64,000 bases of DNA from Peribacillus sp. ACCC06369 (GTDB taxonomy: Bacteria; Bacillota; Bacilli; Bacillales; DSM-1321), in NCBI RefSeq assembly GCF_030348945.1, contig NZ_JAUCEN010000002.1, positions 3,658,001-3,722,000 on the forward strand, read 5' to 3'. The translations under genes and the position numbers were made by a program. Below are positions 26,642-35,280 of the stretch, piece after piece. How positions within the stretch are numbered: the first letter of the stretch is position 1; every line of letters starts with the position of its first letter. Below the pieces are notes generated by a model. It was not told the DNA's origin. It saw only the letters and a program-made list of their open reading frames with translations, and did no database searches.

Positions 26642-27254
26642 ATTTTCAAGGAAACAATCCTTTTACCTAAATGAAATCAATAAAGAGCAATTTTATTCGA
26701 TATGTAACAATATCGAGTCCAACCTTCATAAAGACAATTTAATATTAATGATTACATCCATATCACATTCACAGAATATTGCCAATGCTACCGCGTACTT
26801 AGCACTTGCCTTTTCTGAGCAGCGTAAACGAGTGCTGGTTGTGGATGCTAATCTGCGTCAACCTTCGCTTCATCAGGTGTTTAATATCGATAATTCATTC
26901 GGTTTGACCAATTTGCTTTTAAATGAGAAGCCCAATTTTAACGAACATGCTATACATATAAAGGGTCATCTATTCTGTATACCTACAAGCGAAGTCATTT
27001 ATGAACCTGCAACATTATTAACATTAGAGACCCTTCCCACTCTGATTGAAGAGTGGAAAAAGAATTTTGACCTCATTTTATTTCATACATCGGACAGTTT
27101 AAATAAACCTGATGCAAATATCGTTGCTAAATATTGTGATGGCATAATTTTAGCGATACAAGAAGGAAGAGATAAGTTAGAGAAAATATCAGGTGTGAAA
27201 ATGCAATTTGAACGGGCAAATCTTGAAATTTCTGGATCAATGATCATTTCTTAA
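26631..27254 (+). CDS. BY-kinase (CpsD/EpsB) homologue with lost P-loop: probable pseudokinase
   Basis: 207 residues with the overall CpsD pattern, including VLVVDANLRQPSLHQVF (Walker A' region) and PATLLTLETLPTLIEEWKK. The Walker A, normally TSSEPNDGKSTTAAN, reads TSISHSQNIANATAY: the Gly, Lys and Ser/Thr that bind ATP are Asn, Ile and Ala. The Walker B Asp is His (LILFHTSD). There is no C-terminal tyrosine cluster. It should not phosphorylate; it may act as a structural partner of the Wzz protein. A GTG start follows ACGGGGTGA. Confidence 0.85.
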   Translation: MSIKFSRKQSFYLNEINKEQFYSICNNIESNLHKDNLILMITSISHSQNIANATAYLALAFSEQRKRVLVVDANLRQPSLHQVFNIDNSFGLTNLLLNEKPNFNEHAIHIKGHLFCIPTSEVIYEPATLLTLETLPTLIEEWKKNFDLILFHTSDSLNKPDANIVAKYCDGIILAIQEGRDKLEKISGVKMQFERANLEISGSMIIS

Positions 27255-27271
27255 ATCAGGGAGGGTAATAA

Positions 27272-27910
27272 GTGGATTCGAAAGCCAGAGTCGATAGACA
27301 GAAAGAAATCCTGATAAAACACCTATCGACATCATCATATTTTAATCTAAAGCGCACAATGGATTTTATCATCTCTTTTTTTATGCTGATACTTACAGCA
27401 CCTATTTTATTTTTATTTTGCATTCTTATCCCTATTGATTCAACTGGCTCCCCTTTTTATTATCAACAAAGACTGGGATTGGATGGAAAGCCTTTCAATA
27501 TGATTAAACTGCGTTCCATGGGCATCGATGCCGAAAAAAATGGACCGACGTGGGCAAGTGATAATGATTCTAGGGTTACAAGAATAGGAGCCTTTATACG
27601 AAAAACACGCATTGATGAAATCCCTCAGCTAATAAATGTTTTAAAGGGTGATATGTCACTCATCGGTCCAAGACCTGAAAGAGAATATTTCTATAAAGAA
27701 TTCGAAAAGTTTTTGCCTGGCTTTAAAAACCGTTTATATGTAAAACCAGGAATAACAGGATGGGCACAAGTAAATGGGGGGTATGATTTAACGCCAAAAG
27801 AAAAGCTGGATTTTGACCTCTATTATATTCAACACCGCTCATATGCTATGGAAATCAAGATTTTGTTCCGAACATTGACCATAGTCTTTACTGGTAATGG
27901 AGCTAGATAA
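27272..27910 (+). CDS. Priming sugar-phosphate transferase (bacterial sugar transferase family)
   Basis: 212 residues. One N-terminal membrane helix (TMDFIISFFMLILTAPILF) and a catalytic domain with KLRSMGIDAEK, RIGAFIRKTRIDEIPQLINV, GDMSLIGPRPERE and KPGITGWAQVNG. This is the WcaJ/EpsL-type core that moves a sugar-1-phosphate from UDP to undecaprenyl phosphate and so starts each repeat unit. The GTG start follows GGGAGGG. The donor sugar cannot be told from sequence alone; the neighbouring epimerase suggests a UDP-hexose or UDP-HexNAc. Confidence 0.94.
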   Translation: MDSKARVDRQKEILIKHLSTSSYFNLKRTMDFIISFFMLILTAPILFLFCILIPIDSTGSPFYYQQRLGLDGKPFNMIKLRSMGIDAEKNGPTWASDNDSRVTRIGAFIRKTRIDEIPQLINVLKGDMSLIGPRPEREYFYKEFEKFLPGFKNRLYVKPGITGWAQVNGGYDLTPKEKLDFDLYYIQHRSYAMEIKILFRTLTIVFTGNGAR

Positions 27911-27932
27911 TCTAAAAAAGGGGTAGTGAAAA

Positions 27933-28925
27933 ATGAATAAAGTACTAGTAACTGGGGGCTTTGGCTTTATTGGCTCTCATATTGTCGATATATTAATCCG
28001 TAATAATTATGAAGTGGCTATATATGATAACCTATCTACCGGATCTATCGGGAATGTCCATGCAAAAGTCACTCCCTTCTTTGGAAATGTTGAAGATGAG
28101 GTCTTACTTGAAAAAGCGATGGAGACATTTAGGCCTGACTATGTCATTCATCAAGCTGCACAAGTTAGCGTACAACAATCAATTTCGGATATTACGAATG
28201 ATGCACGGATCAATATCATGGGAACTATAAACATCGCTAAACTCTCTCACAAGTATGCCGTAAAAAAGATCGTGTTTGCCTCATCAGCGGCTGTATATGG
28301 AAATGCTGATGTTATGCCAATTACCCTATCACATCTTACTTCTCCATTATCACCATATGGTGCATCTAAAAAAACGGCAGAGGATTATCTAAAGCTTGCT
28401 AAAGAATTATACGACTTAAATTATGTGAACCTTCGATACAGTAATGTCTATGGACCAAGACAGACAGCAAGCGGTGAAGGCGGTGTTATATCTATCTTCA
28501 CTAATCTAGTCATTAATAATGAGCGGCCCGTTATTTATGGGGACGGCACGCAAACGAGAGATTTCATCTATGTAAAGGATGTAGCTGATGCCAATCTGAA
28601 AGCGTTGGAATCTGAAGGAAGCGGCACCTTCAATGTCTCATCAACCACTAGTACAAGCATCAAACAATTATTCTCGATTATTCAATCCTTTGGCAGCCAT
28701 GATTTAGCTCCTATTTATCAGCCAGCCAAAAATGGGGATATCAAAGAAAGCTTACTCTGTAATAAAACGACCATTCAAAAATTGGGTTGGCACCCCGTTC
28801 ATTCACTTGAAAGCGGTCTTGCTAGCACATATGAATATTATTTAAATCAAAATCAGCCTTCTTTAACCACCAAGACACTTCATTCACCTGCACCAATACT
28901 CAAGCCAACGACTTTATCGTCATAA
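27933..28925 (+). CDS. NAD-dependent UDP-sugar epimerase (GalE/Gne type)
   Basis: 330 residues, extended SDR fold. NAD-binding GGFGFIGSHI (7-16), catalytic YGASK (Tyr and Lys of YxxxK near 150), a Ser/Thr in FASSAAVYGN, and RYSNVYGPRQ. It is expected to supply an epimerised UDP-hexose for the locus A repeat unit. A C-terminal extension rich in Thr and Pro after about 305 (SLTTKTLHSPAPILKPTTLS) is not part of the enzyme core. Confidence 0.9.
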   Translation: MNKVLVTGGFGFIGSHIVDILIRNNYEVAIYDNLSTGSIGNVHAKVTPFFGNVEDEVLLEKAMETFRPDYVIHQAAQVSVQQSISDITNDARINIMGTINIAKLSHKYAVKKIVFASSAAVYGNADVMPITLSHLTSPLSPYGASKKTAEDYLKLAKELYDLNYVNLRYSNVYGPRQTASGEGGVISIFTNLVINNERPVIYGDGTQTRDFIYVKDVADANLKALESEGSGTFNVSSTTSTSIKQLFSIIQSFGSHDLAPIYQPAKNGDIKESLLCNKTTIQKLGWHPVHSLESGLASTYEYYLNQNQPSLTTKTLHSPAPILKPTTLSS

Positions 28926-28942
28926 TATCGGGAGCAAAAAAA

Positions 28943-30409
28943 GTGAATACAAAGAAGAACTCTATTATAAAAAACATTGTCCATTTATTTTACAGCACAA
29001 TTCTTTCCAATGTTCTAAATGCGGCCACCCTCATTTTATTAGCTAATTATTTTAACTCAAAAAACTATGGGATTTTTAGTATAGCACTAGCTCTTGCCAT
29101 GGTCATGAACTTTTTTACGGACCTTGGGACAAGTAATACTTTTCTAAGGGAAGGAACGAAGAAGGAAAACTTAGGGAGAACGTTTTCTTCTTATATAAAG
29201 ATTCGGCTTGTTTGCTCCCTTTTAACCTTTTTTGTTTTCTTTGCCGGTATACGTATTCTTTATCAAGAACAACAAATTCTTTATATGATATATAGCCTAA
29301 TGATCCCGATGGTCATTGGCCTGGCGATGCAAAGTATTGGGATCACCTATTTTCAATTAATTGAAAGGATGCAATTCATTGCATCGATAAAAATCTGCTC
29401 TTCTTTTGCTTTAATACTTTCAACCACAGTGAGTATGGGCTTAAAAGTGGATGTGCATCTAGCAGCCTTTTTATATGGATTTTCTTATTTAGCAGGTGGA
29501 TTTTACAGCCTTTATTTACTGCTGAAAAAAGCGAAAATAAAATGGAAATCTCCTTTTGAAAAAAAATTATTAACTAATCTTAGTCCGTTTTTAATAAGTG
29601 GGTTATTTATTATGCTAACCCCTCAATTGGGCCCATTAGTGCTAGAAAAAACACTGCCTTTAGCGCTGGTCGGTCTCTTTGCAGTAGCCTATCGGATTCC
29701 TTCTGCTTTATACCAAATACCTGGGGTAATTGCAGGCGCTTTTTTTCCGCTTTTATTTAAGCGATACAACCAAGGTGAGCTTGCAGAACACACAAGATTG
29801 AATATCCTGCAAATGAAAATCATGTCCTATATCGGTATGTGCATGACTATAACCTTATTCTACTTGGCTACTTATCTCGTCACCATTTTATTCGGAGCCG
29901 AGTGGGGATCTGCGGTTCAGCCTTTAAAAATATTGGCCTTTATAATCGTTCTGCAAGGCTTTAACATTGCCATTGCTGACGGTCTCACGACAAGGGGATT
30001 ACAGAACCGGCGTACAATTGTCCAGTTTATAACCATCACCGTTGGTTTGGTTTCCTTTTATTTTTTGAGCGTCAACTATGCAGTAGCTGGTTCAGCTTTT
30101 GCCGTGCTAACCATGGAAATCGTCTCATTCATTGGCTATGTCGCTGCCAACCCAGAAAAAAGAATGGTTTTCTTCAAGGTGATCCTTCCGTATGGTACCT
30201 TCTTTTCTATTAGTTTCATCCTGATGCACAACTTATTATCCAAGTATCCTTTTATAGCGATGATTTCTAGCATCATTTTTGTCACTGCTCTAATTATGCT
30301 GCTCGATAAGAGCATTAAGCAACTAATCGTTGGCTTCATAAAAAAGAAAAATGAAACCAAACATTTACAAGATGGGAGACAAAAAGAGAATGGAAAGATT
30401 GCTAATTAA
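28943..30409 (+). CDS. Wzx-type polysaccharide flippase
   Basis: 488 residues, about 12-14 membrane helices, MATE/PST superfamily. It carries lipid-linked repeat units across the membrane. The start is a GTG after GGGAGC; the N-terminal helix LFYSTILSNVLNAATLILLA and the pattern NFFTDLGTSNTFLREGTKKE fit oligosaccharide flippases. It precedes the polymerase gene, whose start lies inside its 3' end. A second, unrelated-looking flippase serves locus B. Confidence 0.88.
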   Translation: MNTKKNSIIKNIVHLFYSTILSNVLNAATLILLANYFNSKNYGIFSIALALAMVMNFFTDLGTSNTFLREGTKKENLGRTFSSYIKIRLVCSLLTFFVFFAGIRILYQEQQILYMIYSLMIPMVIGLAMQSIGITYFQLIERMQFIASIKICSSFALILSTTVSMGLKVDVHLAAFLYGFSYLAGGFYSLYLLLKKAKIKWKSPFEKKLLTNLSPFLISGLFIMLTPQLGPLVLEKTLPLALVGLFAVAYRIPSALYQIPGVIAGAFFPLLFKRYNQGELAEHTRLNILQMKIMSYIGMCMTITLFYLATYLVTILFGAEWGSAVQPLKILAFIIVLQGFNIAIADGLTTRGLQNRRTIVQFITITVGLVSFYFLSVNYAVAGSAFAVLTMEIVSFIGYVAANPEKRMVFFKVILPYGTFFSISFILMHNLLSKYPFIAMISSIIFVTALIMLLDKSIKQLIVGFIKKKNETKHLQDGRQKENGKIAN

Positions 30410-31646
30410 TAAAAACACCTCTATGTGGTCAGTCTTTCTCTTGTTATTTTTTATTACACTCAGTAAATATAATATCTCCATCGGTTTTTCTTTAAAAATT
30501 TACATGATTTTTCTAGCCATTTTCTTCTGCATTCATTTTCGGGATTTTTATTTCCAAACCCTTTATCATTATGAAATCCTATTGCTTTTATTTTATTTTA
30601 CCTATTGTCTGAGCGGCGCTTTTTCTCAATATCCTGAATCAAGCATTCGGGTCATCCTAGGAGTGATACTCGTACTTGGCTGTTATTTCATCATGAGATA
30701 TGTACTGGAGCTAACAACATTAAGTGCCATTGAGAATTCGATTGCAAATGTCGGGATCATCTTTAACGTCATTAGCCTTTTATTGTACATCATCGGCATA
30801 AAGGTGACAGGAAGATTTCCGACTGGTGTCGAGATTACTTCATATGGATTATTATTGGACCGGGATTATCCAAGATTAATCGGTTTGCTGGATGATCCAA
30901 ACATCTTCATTTTTTTTAACACAATCTTTTTTTCCTTTTATTTAACCAATTTAAAGGGATTCAAGAATTCGATTGGATTCCTCCTATGTATGATTACTTC
31001 CCTTCTTACTTTTTCAAGAGGTGGAATTTTAGCGCTTGTACTGGTGGTCTTTTTGTACATGCTGTTAGCTAATTTCTCAAAAAAAATCAAAATGTTAGCC
31101 GTTTCCTTATTATTTCTAACGGTAATATTTGTTGCTGGATCTCTTATCAAAATAGATTTCAATGAAATCATCACGAGCCGCATTACTGACTTTTCAACTG
31201 ATGGGGGCAGCGGCAGGTTTGAATTATGGGGGCAGGCGATCAACTACTTTATGTCCAATCCCCTTTTTGGCATTGGCGCTTTTAATTTTTCCGATTATTA
31301 CGCTTTCGAGCATAATGAAAAGCTATATGTTCACAATACGTATCTCGAGGTTTTAGTAGAGTCTGGAATCATTGGTTTTCTTTTTTACCTTTCCTTTTTA
31401 TTGATGCTTTTCATCACCTTATTTAAGTCTAAATTACATAAAGAAAAACCTTTCATTGTACTTACCCTTTTTGCTTTCTTGATACAGATGATGTCCCTTT
31501 CACTCATGATTAATGAGGCATTTTTTTCCTTTTTAGCACTAGCTTTAAAATATATTTCCGTATATGAAAGAAAAGAGGTGGAATGTAATGAACTACAGCA
31601 AAAAGGACGACAGACCCCTGGTTTCGGTGATAACTCCCTCGTATAA
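30390..31646 (+). CDS. O-antigen polymerase-like protein (Wzy)
   Basis: About 418 residues with roughly 11 helices, and the Wzy_C/O-antigen ligase motif region FELWGQAINYFMSNPLFGIG with HNTYLEVLVESGIIG. It should join flipped repeat units on the outer face. I placed the start at the ATG 30390 (GGGAGA upstream), which overlaps the flippase by 20 bases; an ATG at 30351 is possible. Confidence 0.88.
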   Translation: MERLLINKNTSMWSVFLLLFFITLSKYNISIGFSLKIYMIFLAIFFCIHFRDFYFQTLYHYEILLLLFYFTYCLSGAFSQYPESSIRVILGVILVLGCYFIMRYVLELTTLSAIENSIANVGIIFNVISLLLYIIGIKVTGRFPTGVEITSYGLLLDRDYPRLIGLLDDPNIFIFFNTIFFSFYLTNLKGFKNSIGFLLCMITSLLTFSRGGILALVLVVFLYMLLANFSKKIKMLAVSLLFLTVIFVAGSLIKIDFNEIITSRITDFSTDGGSGRFELWGQAINYFMSNPLFGIGAFNFSDYYAFEHNEKLYVHNTYLEVLVESGIIGFLFYLSFLLMLFITLFKSKLHKEKPFIVLTLFAFLIQMMSLSLMINEAFFSFLALALKYISVYERKEVECNELQQKGRQTPGFGDNSLV

Positions 31647-32391
31647 CAGCTCGTCTTTTATTATAGAAACCATAAAAACTGTCCAAGATCAAACCTACTT
31701 TAACTGGGAGATGATCATTGTTGACGATCAATCAAAGGATGACTCGGTTCATGTCATTAAATCTTATGCAGATAAGGATTCAAGGATCAGACTTATCCCC
31801 TTATCTAAGAATGTCGGGGCTGCCCGTGCTAGGAATATAGCCATTAAAGAAGCACATGGAGATTATATTGCATTTCTTGATAGTGATGATCTATGGCTCC
31901 CAACTAAACTGGAAGAACAAGTCACATTTATGCAAAAGGGAAATCTTGCTTTCTCTTTCACCTCCTATTCTTTAATAGATGAAGAAGGAAAGTCTCTTGA
32001 TGTTGAAGTAAAGGCACCTAAAGCGGTGGATTATAAGTATCTGATTGGAAATACAACAATTGGCTGTTTAACCGTGATGCTGGATAAGCTGCAAATCAAG
32101 CATATTGAAATGCCCGATATTCAGCCAGAGGATACTGCTTTATGGCTGTTACTGTTACGACAAGGATATAAAGCGCATGGCTTACCGAAAGTCTTATCCA
32201 AATATCGTATTGTTAGTAACTCTACTTCCAGGAATAAATTTAAAGCTGCTTACCGATATTGGAAGCTGTTACGAAACCAGGAAAAGTTAAACTTTATTAA
32301 AGCAAACTTTTATTTTAGCAAATACGCCTATAACGCTTACAACAAAAACAGAGGTTCACAGCCTGCCTCTTTACTAAATGGAGGGAAATAA
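31588..32391 (+). CDS. Glycosyltransferase family 2
   Basis: 267 residues. GT-A fold: VSVITPSYNSSSFIIETIKT at the N-terminus, IIVDDQSKDDS, the metal-binding DSDDLW and a C-terminal EDTALWL. It is inverting and adds one sugar from a nucleotide donor to the growing lipid-linked unit. AAGAGGTGG is 6 bases before the ATG at 31588. The 5' end overlaps the polymerase gene by 59 bases. Confidence 0.92.
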   Translation: MNYSKKDDRPLVSVITPSYNSSSFIIETIKTVQDQTYFNWEMIIVDDQSKDDSVHVIKSYADKDSRIRLIPLSKNVGAARARNIAIKEAHGDYIAFLDSDDLWLPTKLEEQVTFMQKGNLAFSFTSYSLIDEEGKSLDVEVKAPKAVDYKYLIGNTTIGCLTVMLDKLQIKHIEMPDIQPEDTALWLLLLRQGYKAHGLPKVLSKYRIVSNSTSRNKFKAAYRYWKLLRNQEKLNFIKANFYFSKYAYNAYNKNRGSQPASLLNGGK

Positions 32392-32396
32392 GAAAT

Positions 32397-33443
32397 ATGA
32401 ACAATGTCCTGCTACTTACAGATAAACTCATAATAGGCGGAGCTGAGATGTATTTTTGCAAATTGGAAAACCATCTTCAGGATGAAAACATGATGTTTTA
32501 CTCTGCTGCTGCGACGGGTGAATTGTACAAGCAAATCCATAACAAACAACAATTCATTCCTTTAAGCTTAAAGAATCACCTCGCCAATCTTAAAATACTA
32601 ACTAAACAAGTTAGCTTAAAACGCATTGATGTCATTCATGCCAATAGTTTACGAATGCTGCTATATTCGATAGCCATTAAGAAACTAACCAGAAGAAATA
32701 TCAAACTGGTGTACACCAAGCATAATGTAACGATTCTAGAAAAAAAGGTGCCCTTTCTATTTAAAAGGGTGCTGAACAAGCATGTTGAGCAAATCATTGC
32801 GGTCAGTAATTTTGAAAGAGATAACTTACTTCAATTGGGTGTTAGGAAGAGGCTTATTCGGACGATTTACAACGGCGTGGATGTGGAGCACTTTTCTTTT
32901 AAACAAATACAGCCTAAAGAAACATTCAATGTGGGAATTTTAGCCCGCTTATCAAAAGAAAAAAATCATGAACTATTCTTGAAAATTGTTAATGAGTTAA
33001 AGGATGTACCTAATGTGATGTTTTATATTGCCGGTGATGGACCGGAGCGAGAATTTGTAGAAAAAATGATTAAAGACTTAAAGTTACACCACAAAGTGAT
33101 GCTCCTAGGCAATGCCTCCAATCCGTATGAATTTATATGCAATATGGACTTACTTCTATTAACATCACTTAGAGAAGTCTTTCCAATGGTCGTCCTGGAA
33201 GCAATGGCAGCTGGTACGCCAATTATGTCAGTGGATGTAGGCGGCATTAAAGAAGCCGTTGTGGACCATGAAACTGGGATTCTCATTTCACATCATTCAG
33301 AACAAGAATTTGCCAATCAAATTAAATCCCTTCAAGATAATGAGGATTTAAGACAACGCTTGGGAAGCAAAGCAAGACAAAAAGTAGAAGAATCCTTCTC
33401 CCTCTCGAATATGATTCATTCTACACTGAAAACCTATCAATGA
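32397..33443 (+). CDS. Glycosyltransferase family 4
   Basis: 348 residues, GT-B fold. N-terminal GGAEMYFCKLE; C-terminal donor site GILARLSKEKNHELFLK, GDGPEREFVEKM, LLGNASNPYEFICNMDLLLL, and E in REVFPMVVLEAMAAGTPI. Probably retaining. The ATG follows GGAGGGAAATAAGAA. Last gene of the polycistronic part of locus A; a hairpin terminator lies just after it. Confidence 0.92.
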   Translation: MNNVLLLTDKLIIGGAEMYFCKLENHLQDENMMFYSAAATGELYKQIHNKQQFIPLSLKNHLANLKILTKQVSLKRIDVIHANSLRMLLYSIAIKKLTRRNIKLVYTKHNVTILEKKVPFLFKRVLNKHVEQIIAVSNFERDNLLQLGVRKRLIRTIYNGVDVEHFSFKQIQPKETFNVGILARLSKEKNHELFLKIVNELKDVPNVMFYIAGDGPEREFVEKMIKDLKLHHKVMLLGNASNPYEFICNMDLLLLTSLREVFPMVVLEAMAAGTPIMSVDVGGIKEAVVDHETGILISHHSEQEFANQIKSLQDNEDLRQRLGSKARQKVEESFSLSNMIHSTLKTYQ

Positions 33444-33444
33444 A

Positions 33445-33484
33445 CAAAAAACAAACGATGGCCTCGTTTGTTTTTGTTTTTTAT
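33445..33484 (+). terminator. Terminator after the GT4 gene of locus A
   Basis: AACAAACGA, TGGCC, TCGTTTGTT, then TTTGTTTTTT. It separates the beta-helix gene, which therefore needs its own promoter. Confidence 0.9.
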
Positions 33485-33496
33485 GCCTATACATAC

Positions 33497-33540
33497 TTTT
33501 TGGACAAGCATATGCTATATAACGTCACCATAAAAGGAGT
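33497..33540 (+). promoter_or_regulatory. Possible sporulation (sigma-K-like) promoter before the beta-helix gene
   Basis: ATACATACTTTTTGGACAAG is followed by CATATGCTA. The sigma-K consensus is an AC-type -35, about 16 bases, then CATANNNTA. The match is by eye and the sequence is AT-rich. Confidence 0.3.
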
Positions 33541-33547
33541 GATATAT

Positions 33548-35089
33548 ATGGCAGACCCAATTAACCTCCCTGAGGATTGCCAGAATAGGGATGTTGCTAA
33601 TATTGATTGTTTTGGCGCTAATCCGAATCTAGTGGATAATTCACCAGCCATTCAAGCAGCGATTGATTATTGTGTAGATAATAACTACTCTAAAGTCATC
33701 ATTACAGGGAAGAAACAATATACCCTATCCTCCCCCATTGTCATTAAGCAAAATGTCCATCTTGAAATTGATCCGACGGTAACATTAATAGTTAAAGGTA
33801 ATTTCCAGGTTTTTGAGCTACAAAAGGATGCTTCCCTCTCCGGTGGGACGATTGAAGTAGTCGATAATAGCTTCAATTCATCCGTCATTTTTCTTTCCGG
33901 GGCACAGCAAATAGAAATTCATAATCATACAGCTATATCCAATATCAATATTATTAACCGTACAACCACGTATCAAGGTATTGCCATCCATTTATACTGT
34001 AACAAAGCATGGGATTTCATCAGTTTCTTTCAGGCAAGCTCCCTCCAAATCACAAACTTCCATACAGCACTCTATTTAAAAACCGAAAAACTTTTAAATG
34101 TAGATACCCCGTGTTGGATTAACGCGAACTCCTTCGAGTCCATTTTTATAGATGGCTGCCAGTACGGTATCGAGATTGTGGGAAACAGTGATCTGCCTTA
34201 CGAAATTTCCGGCAACACCTTTACTGGCATTCAAGTTCAAAGTCGAAAACAAACGAAGAAAGTCATTCGATGCTCAGGTGCATATAACATATTTGAAGGA
34301 ATCATATGGGATACCTACCGTATGGATGCTCCCCCGCTCGTCATTGAATTCTCCTCCACCTCCCATCACAACTACCTAAGTTCGAATCAGGTATCGACAT
34401 CCATCCTTGATCGCGGCCAATACAATCGATGCACATCTCCTCATGAAGAATCGCTCCAAGTATATCCACCTCTTGCCTTAGGAAAAGCCCATCTGGTCGG
34501 GAATCAAGACGATATCTTAGTAAATGCAAACGTCCGCTACGCTGTACGTCAGCTTTCCGGAAAAGCTCCTTATGGAGGAAATATCAATAACTGTTTCAAT
34601 TTACTCGATGAGCAAAGTGTAAATTACCTCGATGTTCCCAGTTCCCAACCGGTTGTGATTGAATTGGATTTTACAAAACAGCCTATTAAAATGCTAAATT
34701 GCTTTGGTATTTATTTTGGATGGAATGAAAGTCCCAGTCGCGTATTGATTGAATATCAACAAAGCTTAAATGGACCTTGGACAGTTGCGAAAAATCTTCC
34801 ATTTAATGCCGGTAACACTGTTATCTCAGAAGCAAGAGCAGAAACGCTGTATAAAATTAAACTGACGTTAAGCGGGTATACACAAGAGCACAAACGATTC
34901 CGGATTAATCGGATCTTCGCAAGATCATCGTTACAGCAAGGTGCTGCTTGGTTGCCAACTACAGGCGGAACAGTATATGGAGATTTAGAACTTCAAAAAG
35001 GGAAAGCAGTGACAATGGCTTCATCAAACGGAACAAAGTGGAAAGTGAGTATTAATGATCAAGGACAAATTATCACTTCAAAGCTATGA
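33548..35089 (+). CDS. Parallel beta-helix (pectate-lyase-like) protein without signal peptide
   Basis: 513 residues. Starts MADPINLPEDCQNRDVANID, then a pectin-lyase-type repeat region (SPAIQAAIDYCVDNNYSKVI and GGTIEVVDNSFNSSVIFLSG) to about residue 300. The C-terminal part contains a carbohydrate-binding-like sandwich (IELDFTKQPIKMLNCFGIYF). AAAAGGAGTG fixes the ATG at 33548; upstream codons are promoter and terminator DNA. No secretion signal is visible. It is related to the convergent gene at 35281, which has a membrane anchor. Probably acts on, or binds, a polysaccharide. Confidence 0.8.
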   Translation: MADPINLPEDCQNRDVANIDCFGANPNLVDNSPAIQAAIDYCVDNNYSKVIITGKKQYTLSSPIVIKQNVHLEIDPTVTLIVKGNFQVFELQKDASLSGGTIEVVDNSFNSSVIFLSGAQQIEIHNHTAISNINIINRTTTYQGIAIHLYCNKAWDFISFFQASSLQITNFHTALYLKTEKLLNVDTPCWINANSFESIFIDGCQYGIEIVGNSDLPYEISGNTFTGIQVQSRKQTKKVIRCSGAYNIFEGIIWDTYRMDAPPLVIEFSSTSHHNYLSSNQVSTSILDRGQYNRCTSPHEESLQVYPPLALGKAHLVGNQDDILVNANVRYAVRQLSGKAPYGGNINNCFNLLDEQSVNYLDVPSSQPVVIELDFTKQPIKMLNCFGIYFGWNESPSRVLIEYQQSLNGPWTVAKNLPFNAGNTVISEARAETLYKIKLTLSGYTQEHKRFRINRIFARSSLQQGAAWLPTTGGTVYGDLELQKGKAVTMASSNGTKWKVSINDQGQIITSKL

Positions 35090-35215
35090 CTATTAAATAT
35101 AAAAAAACTGGCATATATACTCGTTATCCAAAGAGGAAAGGATTATTCCCCATAGATAAAGATCAATAGAACCAGTTCATTAATGGTCATTAATGTTATC
35201 TCCAATTTACATTAC

Positions 35216-35256
35216 AGGGTGAGTGCATATCTATTAGATAATCACCCTTTTATAAT
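35216..35256 (+). terminator. Terminator between the convergent beta-helix genes
   Basis: AGGGTGA (35216-35222), 19-base loop, TCACCCT (35242-35248), then TTTT. Confidence 0.7.
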
Positions 35257-35280
35257 TAATTTAAACCCTTTCGCTTTTAT

